From Emydura subglobosa (taxonomy: Eukaryota; Chordata; Testudines; Chelidae): 64,000 nucleotides of DNA. Shown in pieces: positions 34,541 through 45,873 of this stretch. Under the pieces are notes generated by a model that was not told where the DNA came from, ran no database searches, and saw only the letters and a program-made list of their open reading frames with translations. The DNA lies in NCBI GenBank assembly GCA_007922225.1, contig ML679995.1, positions 7,444,689 through 7,508,688 on the forward strand. The letters are read 5' to 3'. Every line of letters begins with the position of its first letter. Position 1 is the first letter of the stretch. A program made the position numbers and the translations under genes.

Positions 34541-35215
34541 TGACTCCCCTGTGGCCGGGTGTGGCATAGCAGGCTCTCCTCACCTAGCACTTTCTTCCAA
34601 CAGCCATTCTGGCCCTAGGGTTGTCCAGTTCTTCTCATGACTAGCCCTCTGGCCAGGTCACATTTAGTCCTACACTTCAAGGCCAAAGAAAGAGTCCAAA
34701 AAACTAAAAGCTCTTCTCCCCTACCCAGGCTCATATCTTTGTGGACTCCTTTCCTTTTCCCAGGCTCTGTAGCATTGTCTTCCCACTCTTGTGCACACCT
34801 CCCAGAGCTTTCTTCCTGGAAGTTTGGCTTTGGATTCAACAGTCCTTCTCTCCCCTGGGTCAGGACCATCTTTCTCAGTGTCCAAAAGGGGAACCTAAGT
34901 CCTCTCTTCTCCTCTGGATTCTAGTCCAGGGACACTGTAACATGCTAATCTGCTCCTTAAGACCTCTCACTGCCTCCCTGGAGTCCTTCCAACTTGGCCT
35001 CCCTTCAGGCCCTTTCCCACAGCTCCTTCCAGGCTTACTGTACGTCTGCCTCTCTCTAGGTCATTTGTTTGTGCTCTAGCTATCAGAGAGTAACTGCAGA
35101 GTTCTCCCCCTCTCTCCCTGCAGCCCCCTTCTCATTCAGGCTTCCTCTGCTTATACTCACCACCTAACTGTGTCCTCAGCAGCATGGGGTATATATCTCA
35201 TCACATTCTGGCATT
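34541..35215. other. C/T-rich block, possible LTR-like insertion
   Basis: The composition (CT-rich on the plus strand) contrasts sharply with the AT-rich sequence on both sides and resembles the LTR at 17691-18424. A minus-strand 'gatatatacccc' near 35190 could be a TATA word. I find no clear terminal inverted repeat or target duplication. The overlapping frames here come from the biased composition. Confidence 0.3.
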
Positions 35216-35465
35216 TCCAAATTTCCTTCTGCCCTGAAATCACAACAGATAATCAAAATTTCAAAATTTCCCATGAAAGTTTCAGAAAAAACAAATCATT
35301 TAGGAAATATCAAAGTAATCTAACTGAAACATTTTGAATTGATAACTTCTAAGTGTGTCATTTCAACTTCATCTCTTTAACTTTTATATAACTTAATATT
35401 TTTATGATGAAGTCAAAATGGAGCACATCCACCTATTGAAACCAAATATTGAACATTGAAACAAA
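35216..35465. repeat. AT-rich MITE-like block, right part
   Basis: 'ataatcaaaatttcaaaatt' with 'cccatgaaagtttcag' and later 'aactgaaacattttgaatt' show the same style as 34230-34540. Confidence 0.35.
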
Positions 35466-35467
35466 GC

Positions 35468-35530
35468 AAGGGTCTGGACTAGATGACCTCTTGGGATCCC
35501 TTCCAGTCCTATGATTTTATGATTCTATTA
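35468..35530 (+). mobile_element. CR1 LINE 3' end, very short
   Basis: 'ggtctggactagatgacctc', 'ttgggatcccttccagtcc' and the tail 'atgattttatgattcta' are a CR1 terminus of about 60 bases. Confidence 0.88.
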
Positions 35531-36389
35531 TTTCAATAATTTTTTATTGAAAATGTCTACAGAGGTAATACCTGCCTGTGAAATGTTTTGATTCCATTGA
35601 ATCAGCATTTTCCAATAGGAAACTGTTCCATCTGCAACTTTTCAACATGCTCTCAAGTAGCCCATGCTGTCATTACACTTTCTGCATACAATGAGGTTAC
35701 TTGTGTGAGTAAGGTTCCCTCATGTCAGTCAAGTTTGCAGGATTGGATCCAACATCCCAACCTCTGCATACATCCTTCTACTGCCTCCTGCTAGCATTAT
35801 GCTACATGATTTATAAACCCTGAAATATGAATTGTCCATTAGGTAGGAAGATGTCACAATTGCCTGACTGGTTCTATGTTGCTCTGAAGCAGTTTGAAAC
35901 ATAGTTAAGCTTTTTCAAGCCTTAATAAGAATTTGCAACGAACTTCCAGCTATAGAGCTCCAGTCTTAACCCTTTATTTTATTTTAGTGGGGTGAGGCAG
36001 AAAAAGGATGGGCATTATGTAACAATACATTTCTTTTATAGATAGTGACACTTGTACAATAGAATGATCTTATTAGACAACCTCCCTGTCAGATGCATTG
36101 AATACAATTCTCTCACAGCTTTATTAAATGGTTTCTTCTGGTAGGCAACTAGTTTTGGTCAGTCCATCAAAATTTCACCTCAGGCAGGTTTTATAGTATA
36201 GTAGAGGCCCTAAAGATGTTGCCTGTAAATTTTACCATTAGTTCAGAGATTACTAAAATGAGGAGCTATTTCCTGTATTTAGAATGGGGAAGGCTATTGG
36301 TATCCCTAATGCCTTACTTAATGGAGGGATAAGAAAAAGGAAACTTTTAAAGTCAACGACCATAGCTCCTTCCAAAGGAGGATCACAAA
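35531..36389. other. no gene seen
   Basis: No feature recognised. Confidence 0.45.
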
Positions 36390-36720
36390 ATATGATATAA
36401 AACACTAATTAATTCTCATAACACCATTGTGAAGCAGGTAATTGGTTTTATATCCCTGTCATAGATTGTTCATCTGACATAAAGAAAGTCCACTTGCTTA
36501 AGATTACATAATGAGATCGTCCAGAGGGGTAGCCGTGTTACTCTGTTTTTAGCAAAACAATAAGAATCCTGTGACACCTTAAAGACTAACACATGTATTT
36601 GGGCATAAGCTTTTGTGGGCAGAAATCCACTTCGTCAGATAATGAGATAGGAATGGAACACGGGAGTTTTGATGTACAGTCCCTTGGTCTAAGCTGAAAT
36701 GACCAGATTCCTAAACCTCT
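36390..36720 (-). repeat. MIR-like copy, antisense, split by a SINE
   Basis: The left part has 'ctcataacaccattgtgaag', 'aggtaattggttttatatcc' and 'cttgcttaagattacataat'. After the inserted SINE the right part continues with 'gataggaatggaacacggg', matching the antisense MIR order (here the 'gaacccaggag' zone). Confidence 0.6.
36518..36638 (+). repeat. tRNA-derived SINE of cryptodiran turtles
   Basis: 'ccagaggggtagccgtgtta' (tRNA-like head with an A-box-like 'tagccgtgtta'), 'cctgtgacaccttaaagac', 'atttgggcataagctttt' and 'aaatccacttcgtcag' form a full-length copy. The 10-base duplication ATAATGAGAT lies on both sides (36508-36517 and 36639-36648), direct evidence of L1-type or other LINE-assisted insertion. 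This family is known from hidden-necked turtles, so it is the best species clue in the window. Confidence 0.9.
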
Positions 36721-37975
36721 TCAGTGATCCCCAATGCATTATATATGTGTCTAAACTATTCGGTCATTGCCTAGAAACTCATCCTTTTGGGCAGAAACCA
36801 CGCCTTCATGCAAAACGATAGTGTCTGTGCTCAATAAATAATAATCACCAGACCAACTCATTCCTGAGGCTTAGACAGAAGCTTTTTTTTTTTTCTTTCT
36901 TAAATGCTTATAGAATCAAGACAAGTTCATACTAATGGGGGAAGAGTTAGCCCTGGAAGTACATACATAACTCCTTGTGTGGTTAAAACTGAGTATCAAT
37001 GAAGTTAGCTAGAATATGCTTCATCATTTAAGTCTTGCTTCAGAAACTGCACAATGACAGCTAAAACTTTTTATTATTATTATTTGAATGCTCAGAAGAG
37101 ATAAGAAAGGCAGAAGAAGAACAGATGTGTTAGAAGTGTGAAATGGATTAACATCAAAGTCTCCTGGGAAAATCTGGAACATGAAATGAAGGATCCTGAA
37201 TGACAAGAGCTATTCAGAATGCATTAAAAGCTCTGCAGTGCATTTTGGTGCTGCCTGTGTGAGCAACGCGAGGCCCTATGCGTTAAGGAAGAGATGCTGA
37301 TAACGAAAGCGCTGTGATCTTCAGGGGAATTCAGTTCATTGCTGAGAGCCCACCTTGTCCCACGATTCAAATGAGGCAGAAAAGGCACCCAAACTGGTTG
37401 TTGCCAATGTTTATTGTTCTCAATGCTATGAAATGAAGAACTAATTTAGAGGTTGGACGAATGAGGCTACAGGTGAGCCAGTAGTGATTTAAAAACAGGG
37501 CCCATCTTAGTTATATATTCATGGAGTGTTTAAGACGCTATATTTATATTAATCAGTTGATAATTTGGAAAAAGATGGCATAATCTGGGAATCACAGAAG
37601 TAAAAAAGGGAAAAGACCAGATATTGAGACTATTCTGCATCTTTTTTATTCTACCCCATCGGTCCTTGTTAAACAGATTCTTGCTCACCTAGCTACATTT
37701 GCACTCACCAGGGATCTCCTGGTTGCAGGCACCACCGGCCATATTGTAATCAATATCAGGGAGCCACTGGTAATTGAAATGTGAAGGACACGGTCTGAGA
37801 TATTACTTCAGTTTTGCCCCCATCAAATCCCTCTAAAGTCAAAGGGAGTTTGCATGAGCAAAAATCTAAAAAGACTTCAGCATTTAGCCCCAGGTCTCAG
37901 ATTAATTTAATTAACTAGAGTTTCTGAGTATAAATCATAGATTGGACATTTTAATTAGAGAGATTGTGTCAGTAA
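36721..37975. other. no gene seen
   Basis: No recognised gene. A T-rich run occurs near 36880. Confidence 0.45.
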
Positions 37976-38046
37976 GGGCCTGATCTAAAATACGTTGAAG
38001 TCAATGGGAGTCTTTCATTTGACTTTAATGGACTTTAAATCAGGCC
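37976..38046. repeat. near-perfect palindrome 'gggcctgat ... atcaggccc'
   Basis: The nine terminal bases are exact inverted copies. Most of the 36-base arms also pair, including 'ttgaagtcaa' against 'ttgactttaa'. It is non-coding, related to 23211-23272, and probably a very short palindromic transposon derivative. Confidence 0.75.
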
Positions 38047-38727
38047 CTCATAGGACATGGACTCAAGCTGTGTCCAAAATAATTCTCAGTACCAATGGGG
38101 TAAACTCCTCCTCCTCCATTTTCTATTTATATGGACCACACCTGAGTGATTCTTCCAGGAACAACTGAGTAGTTGAGATCCAGACCCTTACAGCGTTGTC
38201 CCAAGTGAAGTCCCCGTCTCACTGCAGCAGGAGAGCACAGGATCATTTAAGGCAGGCCATCTCTTGTGATAGTTCTCCCCGACACCTACAGTAATTGAAT
38301 CAAGGACTGCAGGATCTACAAGCAGGAGCTCCTACTACTTGCCCTAACATAGCAGGCCTTCAGATGCTTCAAGAGTAAGCCAAACTTATTCAGTCCTCAC
38401 CATGTTGGCATACATGCAGGGAAGGCTTTGAATTAATCCGTGTGTTATGATTAGTTAATAGCTTCTGGGCTGGTACAATTAAGGCCTGATCAGTGAGGTA
38501 CTGAGCTCCTTCAAATTCCCATTGACTCCCGAGTTGAGGTCACACAGCATCTTGCATAGAGCCAATCTGTTCCTGAAGTTCATTTAGTTATGAGCCTGAT
38601 CTGCCTTTTCATGTGGACAGTCTTTCCACTGATGTCAGTGGCGTTCAGATGAGGCTTTATATGGGCTGCGGAAATAGACCAGCTTTCTTGGTCTGACCAA
38701 GATATGACATTGCAGTATCCTAGGAGA
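38047..38727. other. no gene seen
   Basis: No gene. A weak palindrome-class remnant lies at about 38475-38575 ('aaggcctgatcagtgagg', 'ttcccattgactcccg'). Confidence 0.4.
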
Positions 38728-38840
38728 CATAGATCATAAGCCCAGAAGGGACTATTGTGGTCATCTGCTCCGACTTTCTGTATAACATAGACCAAAGGAC
38801 TTGAATTAATTCCTGATTGAACTAAACACGTCTTTTCGGG
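38728..38840 (-). mobile_element. CR1 LINE 3'-end fragment
   Basis: 'catagatcataagcccagaa', 'gggactattgtggtcatctg' and 'tataacatagaccaaagga' are the complement of the CR1 subfamily end seen also at 18425 and 56040. Confidence 0.75.
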
Positions 38841-40579
38841 AAGACAACAAAAAACATTCTACAGTGTCTTTAGGACAGGAAATCCGATTAAAAGTTAACT
38901 TTATAACCAAACCGGTAGCCTTCATATAAATTACAGCAGCAAAATTCTTTAAACCAGGAACATTCACTGATAGAAATGATACTAAACATATGCTCGGTTT
39001 GATATTTGGTGAAGTTTTTATCTATTTGTTTGACTTTGAAAGTTTCTGCCCATATTGATCCTGCCATTCTCGGAGGTATCAAAGTTTGACACAAGTGAAT
39101 TTATGAAACAGACTATTTTTATTGTTTTGCACCTGGCTGGTAGTTAAGTTCATATATTGTCCAAAATATGTCATGAGCTTTACAGACTTTCAAACTTAGT
39201 CATATATCCTGTCAACAAAACTCATGATTCATGGATTGAGATACAGCCAGTGCACTGTCCATAAAGGTAATGTTGAGCTTCCTTGGCCATTTCTTTAAAC
39301 AGCCAAAGCTTATCCTGAAATTACATAACCCTTCTCTGTTCTATACAGTGAGGGCTTGTAAAAATACAACTTTGAGTTATGTTTATTTTCATTCTTTTAA
39401 AGGAAATACAGAACATCCTCCAGATTGAAAGTTTTGTAGTTGGAAAAATCTATTCTAACAGAATCTATTAGTTTGTAAATCAATATCCCCTGTTGATTAA
39501 TTTCATGATGAAAAATGCATGTGCCTTTAGGCTCTGTTCCACTTAGAGTCTGGTTTCATTATTGGACTAAACCATGTGGGTTTGACTTTGCCAGCCTTCT
39601 TTATGTTCACTACTACTTACACACACAAATAATTCCACAGAAATTAATGTTGCTGTTTGACGGGGCTAAGGTACTACTCAGCATAAAAGTGATAGAGCTG
39701 AACACTGTGAATAAACATTCCCGTGTCGAAAACATTTGGACTAAGAGAGCCTAAAATTTTCAAAGGCCTATACACGATTTGGACCACCTGTAGCCATTCA
39801 TTTTAATGGGAATCGAGTGTCCAGATCCCATAGCTAACTTTATTAAGCAACAGCCTGGCTGTATATGTAATGCAAATGAGAAACCACCCTGAGCACTTAA
39901 AATACTCTCAGAGATGACCTGAGAACACTGAGGCTCAGCGGTTAGTCCTGTGATAAAAAGTTTGAGCCTGTGCAGCAAAAGCGCCAGGTGCTGCATGATT
40001 AGGCTGCAGGGAAAAAGGGATAAGAGAGAAAGTGAGCCTGTGCCATAGCTTTGCCATGTGACTGACACGTTACTATTTCCTAATAGCAGGAGTTAGCTCT
40101 AAATGTGTATCCAATTGCCTCATTAGCATGCTGAAGATCACACCTTATCTCTTGTCTCCCCAGATGCCCCCATTCCCCATACACACTTCACTTTTATGAG
40201 CACAAGAGCAGACACACTGAGGTGTTGAGATTTACCAGCAGGGAATGCGGAGGACTGTACTTAGTGCTTAACTTTATTTTTATCGTTAGGTTCTATTTGC
40301 TTTTGTGCTGGGATATGAAAACCTTGTTTGGCCTGCTATTCAGCATGTCAGAACTCATAGGATCAAGAACAAAGATTCGGTCAAATGTTACTCCAGGGGT
40401 CTTTGCAAAGGATGGATGTTCAGCCGTTTCTGAAAATCAAGTTCCTTTAAGGCAACTCAGGTTGGTCAACTTGTGACTTACTTCTGAAACTCTTGGCCCA
40501 ACTTTGTCAAAGACTTCAACCACTGGAGAGCTGAGGAAATTGTAAGGAAACAAATGCCATTTTTGTGCATATTGGATAA
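38841..40579. other. no gene seen; palindromic repeat at about 39755-39835
   Basis: 'caaaggcctatacacg' and 'gaatcgagtgtccagatccc' form a weak member of the 'aggcacctaact' palindrome class. No exon is recognised. Confidence 0.4.
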
Positions 40580-40760
40580 ATTATAAAATAATTAGTCATG
40601 TTTCTATTTAAATAACATGAAAAAAACCTTTAATTAAGACTTCTAATTAATAGTTGAAAGATTAATCAATCAATAATTATAACCATGATTATAGGGTGTA
40701 ATTGTGCTTAATTGAAGGGGCTGATTAATGGTCAGAATAAACCTTTCAAATGTTCATACT
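40580..40760. promoter_or_regulatory. homeodomain-core-dense AT-rich stretch
   Basis: ATTA or TAAT cores are packed through the stretch: 'aataattagtcatg', 'ttaattaagacttctaatta', 'gattaatcaatcaataatta', 'gtgcttaattgaagg', 'gctgattaatgg'. No repeat family is recognised. This is the look of a conserved developmental enhancer, but AT-rich DNA also gives such cores by chance. Confidence 0.3.
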
Positions 40761-41445
40761 TGAAAATAGTAGCAAGTGACGGATTCCAGTCCATAGAATT
40801 AAAAAAGGAATCCAAGAATCATAGAAGATGAGTACTCAGCTGCTTAGTCACAAAAGGGAAAACGTGACTGAAGTGGAAGAAAAGATTCCATTGTTAGGCA
40901 TATAAACTATTGTATTACTAATCTGTGAAAGTTTTCGATTAGTACAGGGAAAATATTCATCTGAAGAAGTTGAGCAATATTGCTTCTGAAATCAGTAAGG
41001 GTTTATGTTAGATATATGGGCTTAAAGAGACATTTTGGATCTGAAGATTCCCACACTTCTGAAGGCGGGGGGCAGAGGACAGGGGTCACAATTCTAAAAG
41101 CTCCTTATCTTCATAATAGGCAGAACTAAACCCCTGTTTTTTCACCACCTCTTCCCCCCAAAATTTAAGATGATAAAAACCAAGATCTAGATCTGAATTT
41201 TCTGGGTCTAATTTTAAGGCAACTCACAAAGTTGCAGGACCAAGACAGTATAGAAGTCAAGTCTTCTGAATCAGAACCAAGTGCTAAACTGTCCTCTTGA
41301 TTATATGCATATGGAATATCTCCACTGAGGGATGAAATGACTGAGAGGAGCAGTAATGAAAAACAGAGGCTTTCGGGTGGCATACCTTTGAATCTGGCCA
41401 TGTTTAGTAATAAATGAATCAAAGTAATTAGCAGAGTCAATAGGA
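40761..41445. other. no gene seen
   Basis: No feature recognised. Confidence 0.45.
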
Positions 41446-41560
41446 ACATCTACACTGCAACTGGAAGTGTGACTGCAGCATGTGTGGACACACTTGCACT
41501 AGCTTTGATCTAGTTAGATCACACCTCCAGATGGCAGTGCAGACATATTCTAATCTGTTT
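41446..41560. repeat. MITE fragment ('acatctacactgcaa')
   Basis: 'aacatctacactgcaactgg', 'agcatgtgtggacacacttg' and 'tagctttgatctagttagat' match a non-autonomous DNA element type known from turtles. Only one end is preserved. Confidence 0.5.
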
Positions 41561-41574
41561 AAGGTACTTGCATG

Positions 41575-41740
41575 GCCCTCACTGCCATCACCTGGGAACC
41601 TCAGCACCTTTAATGTATTTATAATCACAAGAGGTAGGAAAGTGCTATTATCCCCATTTTACACATGGGCTGGAGCGAAGCAAGGAACTGACCTAAGGTC
41701 TCCTTAGTGCTGAGAAAGTTCCTTAACCAGTGGCCCATCT
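41575..41740 (-). repeat. MIR-like copy, antisense
   Basis: 'ctattatccccattttacac' and 'caaggaactgacctaaggtc' follow the antisense MIR core order. Confidence 0.75.
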
Positions 41741-42099
41741 TCACTCTGCAGAAGCTACCTCTACTCGCTGAAGAACATTCAGTTTTCCAGGGAAAATGAG
41801 ATGGATAGTTTCAGTTCAGTCCCTATTGGGCAGAAATCCACATCACAACTGGAAACCTCTTCAGCCGTCACTACAGAAAGAACAAGGATTGAATAAGCAG
41901 GAACCCTCAACTCTTCCTTTTCTCTCTAGAGGTGCCCTGCCTGGGTCAAGGAAAATACACATTAATGACATTGCTTAGGCAAGGGATGATTGGTGACTTC
42001 TATTTTGCTACCAGACAGTTTGTTCTAATATTAACTTATCCTTTCAATCCATCCTTACCCAGTTTGTCTGTTTCATTTATCTATTGTGTCCTGTCTGTC

Positions 42100-42190
42100 A
42101 TATAACTTGTGAATCCATTGAGGAGGGGACTGTCTTCTTTGTTGCATATTTGTTCAGCACCTAGCACAATCAGGCCCTGATTCTCAACTG
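42100..42190 (+). repeat. SINE 3'-tail piece
   Basis: 'ggaggggactgtcttctttg', 'ttcagcacctagcacaatc' and 'aggccctgattctcaac' match the tail at 393-480 and 43590-43700. Confidence 0.6.
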
Positions 42191-43389
42191 AAATCCCAAG
42201 TCATTACCATTATACCAACAGCAACGCTCATCCTTACTTATTGTCATCAGTAACACAACATTCAGAAAGCTTGCATTGCATCCGCTCATGTTTTGTCTGC
42301 TTTGAGAACAGTTGAAATGCTTTGGCCTTCAAAGCTGTCATTCTTTCACAAGCCCTTCACATTTACCTAAGTACCCTTCTAAAATATTTCAGTGTAACTG
42401 TCAATGCAACATAGATTTTACTCTAATGAACCCGGAATCGTAATACACGATTATTCATCCGGCAGTACACGGTCAATGATGTCGACAGAACTATGCCTAT
42501 TACGCCATTAGCTGGTGAAGCCCTTTGTATTTAGACTCAGGCTGCACAAAACAGGTATGGCCCTGGCTTTTTATTACTAATCATGCTAGTGTGAAAGTGG
42601 GATCTTTGTTTCTTAGAGGAACACTGCAGTAATCTTTCACTGTGCCCTTGGACCCTGATCCCATCACAAGTCTGGGCACTTACGTCTGCACGGATGCTGT
42701 CAGGGGACTGACATCTCAGATGACTCCTGAAAAAAAGCACTTATGCAAGTTAAACCATATCTGAAAATACTTCCAGGTAATCTCCATCGATGTGAATTGA
42801 GCAGTTGCTGGCAGTAGCCGTTTTAATGGTACTTGCTACAGGAAACATACCATGCTGACGTGCGTCAAGACAGGCAGGTCAGAGCTGCAGCCGGAGAGAT
42901 GGTGAACCTAAGAAAATGTCTGCAGCTGACATTCCTAACTATTTTTAGCAAAATTTTGTCCTGGCTGCAGCAGAAAATCTGGGAGGAGATACTGTCTCTC
43001 AGATGGGATCCCCTCTTCCCTCAGGAACAATTCCAATTGAGTTAGCTAAAAATTTCTCCTGGAGGCATCTGGGAAGAACTATGTCCACTACCTCAGGAGA
43101 AGGCATAGCATACTCTTAGCGCCACACCTGGCCAGCTGTGATGGTTAGGTGTGCAAGAGGGTAGGATTATGGCTGTTCCCTCACCTGGCTGCTCCCCACC
43201 CATTTTCACATAGGTAGCACTCAAGATCCACTAGCAGGGAGCAGTGCCAGTATTCAGCAATTCTACGTGCTGCTGTACATGGGGAACGAGAAGACACAAG
43301 TAATCACCTTGCAGTCCCCTTTCTGTGTCCACACCTTAGCAAGAGCCAGTCAGTATCTAGCCCTTTCCCTAAGATGAAGGATGATCCTC
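42191..43389. other. no gene seen
   Basis: No recognisable exon, RNA gene or repeat. Confidence 0.45.
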
Positions 43390-43715
43390 TGGTTAAGGGA
43401 CAGGAACCTTCATTCGCTTCTTGGATCTGCCACAGAATTCCTGTGTGTGACTGGAGGTAAATCGCTAAGTCTCACTTCCCTTTCTGCAAAAGGGGATCGT
43501 TATATAAGCCATGTCCATTCAGTATGGCACTCTGTCTCCTTCCAGTGATGGCTAGACTTACACTTGCGTTCTCTCATCCTTTCTTTATTAAGACAATAAG
43601 CCCTCAACGACAGGGCTGTCTCTGACCATCTGTATGCACAGCGCCTCAGACGATGGAGCCTGGATCACCGTTGGGGCCGCTAGGTGCTACCGTAATATAA
43701 ATAAACACGTAGCAA
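43390..43715 (+). repeat. MIR/CORE-SINE-like copy with 3' tail
   Basis: Sense order: 'tggatctgccacagaattcc', 'ggaggtaaatcgctaagtct', 'ttctgcaaaaggggatcgtt', then the tail 'cgacagggctgtctctgacc', 'cacagcgcctcagacg' and 'gctaggtgctaccgtaatat'. Together with 225-540 it defines a MIR-headed SINE of about 320 bases with a distinct tail. Confidence 0.75.
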
Positions 43716-45064
43716 TCATCATCACAAACAGAGAATTTTGATTCTGCGTGAGGAATATGCAGGCCAAGCATAACTCTTAAACATCAAGGATCTTTTTTTC
43801 CTCCAGGCCTTTTTGAAATTTTCTCCAAAATGCTTCACCAGCTAATCTGCAAGCATCAACTTAGCAGTTGTTGCAGGTTCCTTTAAACGTTTGGGGTTTT
43901 TTTAGTAAATTTCATGCCAGTGAAAGATGAAGGATTGATGGTCTTAAAAGGTTCCTTGTATCCATAGAAGAGATACAGCATAGGCAGAATATACACAGGT
44001 TTCTCCTACTCGTAGGGCCACATGCCTTTGTTTTGACGAGAAGGGACATCTCCAAGGAAGGAAAGGGCACCATGCCCATTTTATACTTGGTCTTTATGCT
44101 GGTATATCAACATGGGGGGTTGAATGTGGCCCTTTGGTTTATGTGTAATACAAGCCTCTGATCCTTAGACACTTGCTGAGCTTACCCCACTCATTTCACA
44201 GTACACAGCCATCAGCTGATAATATCTTTCAGAGTGCAATTCCAGGTTGACTACCAATTGATACAGCAACCCACGGGAGAGGTAGACTCTGGACAGCTTC
44301 TCCCACCCTCTCACCCCCTGGCCTATCCAACATGCCATAGCACCGAGGGCTTGCCGTAACATGGCCGCTGTGCAATATTTTGTAAGCAGCACAGGAGAGA
44401 TGCTGTCGCTGTGATATGGTCACTAAATTCCCCAAGACAATATTACTGCAAATCATCTCAAATGTGCTGCAGGCGGTAGAATGATCCCATAATCAAAGAG
44501 CTAGGTCTTTGAGGACAAGTTTAATTACTTTAATCTATACAGCCTGGAAAACATAATGGTTAATGGGGTAATCTACTGAAGTATATGGAATTTTAAATAG
44601 TATAGAGTGAGCCCTGTATGAGAAAATTCTCAGCACAGCAGAGATGATAAAACCAAGAGCATAAATGGTGACTGAAGAAAGCCTCAGATGTTCATAAATC
44701 AATAATTGATAAAACGTACTCTTGTGTAACTCAGTAGAATTTTATGTTGTAGGTAGAATAAACTGATTACATGGTACTATGGTGCTCAGTGGAATTATGG
44801 AATGAGCTTCATTCATTCACTTTAATTGCCGCATATTTGTATACAAACAGCTTAAATGGGTCTATCAGTTCTGCAGGCTATAAAGCTGCAAACAACGCCT
44901 GGCCTCTGAGTCCACAGATGTAAGCCATGATATTGCCCCAGCACGGAGTGCCATGCTGCTGGAGGTGTTGCAGATCATCAGATAGATAAAGACTGATGTC
45001 CTCAATACTTCTGGCCATTAGGGAGTCCAAAGCACTTTTCTCTGTCCTAGTCAATTTCCATCGT
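43716..45064. other. no gene seen
   Basis: No recognisable feature. Overlapping short minus-strand frames at about 44165-44456 have no motif. Confidence 0.45.
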
Positions 45065-45585
45065 GGGTATCAAGCCACCAGGAGCAGATGCGGTGGGAAT
45101 TTAAGGATGAAGTGATTGAGCTGCTAACAAAAATATGTAATCGCTCCTTAACATAATCTACTGGAGATGTTACATCTATCTTTTAAAAAGGCATTAGGTA
45201 TGATCCAGGGAACGACAGACCAGTGACCCTCATATCAGCAAATGGATCAAAGCAATAATTAAAAATCAGATTATAAAACACCTGAATGATCACAAAATGT
45301 TAGCGGCAAACCAATGAGGCTTCTGTAAAGGAAAATCATGCCTCTTTAATTGATGAGAATTCCTTGACAGTGTCAATTCAATATTTACTAAAGAAGAACA
45401 TAATCTTTTAGGACTTTCAAAAAAGCCTTTGGGAAATTTTCTCATAAGAGGCTGTTAAGGAAATGAAGTAGTCAAGGAATAATAGGCAAAGTAGTACAGT
45501 GGAGTAGCAGCAGGCTAAGAAACAGAATGCAAAGAACATGAATAAATGCTCCATTTTCAACATGGCCTGGAAAAGTCGGATGAAC
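45065..45585 (+). mobile_element. CR1 LINE fragment, RT N-terminal half
   Basis: 'agccaccaggagcagatgcg', 'gagctgctaacaaaaatatg', 'ggaacgacagaccagtgacc' (coding ...NDRPVTLISA), 'cacctgaatgatcacaaaat' and 'ggcaaagtagtacagtgg' follow the order of the CR1 RT region. Frameshifts and stops are frequent. The 3' half is absent: homology fades at about 45585, where an AT-rich element begins. Confidence 0.8.
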
Positions 45586-45589
45586 ATTT

Positions 45590-45873
45590 CCTTACAGGTG
45601 AAATAGAAATTTCTTTTTAAATGTCTCTTTTCATCAAAATGGTAGGGTTTTGTCAAAAAATTGAAACCAGATCCCCCCACCCCAGTTTTTGACAATGGAA
45701 AATGAAAATAAATTTAAAAAAACAGGTTTTGGCTGTTGAAAACTGAAACATTATCAGTTTTCCAATGAAAGCATGAGAAATTACACACATGTACTATTTA
45801 GACAAAAATGAAAAAAAAAATGTTGTATTTCAAATATTGTATGGGAAATAAAGCAGTTTTCCTGACCAGCTCT
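45590..45873. repeat. AT-rich MITE-like element ending 'accagctct'
   Basis: 'ctcttttcatcaaaatggta', 'ggttttgtcaaaaaattgaa', 'ggctgttgaaaactgaaac' and the end 'ttcctgaccagctctgg' match the style and terminus of 2230-2626. The left end may be lost at the CR1 junction. Confidence 0.5.
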
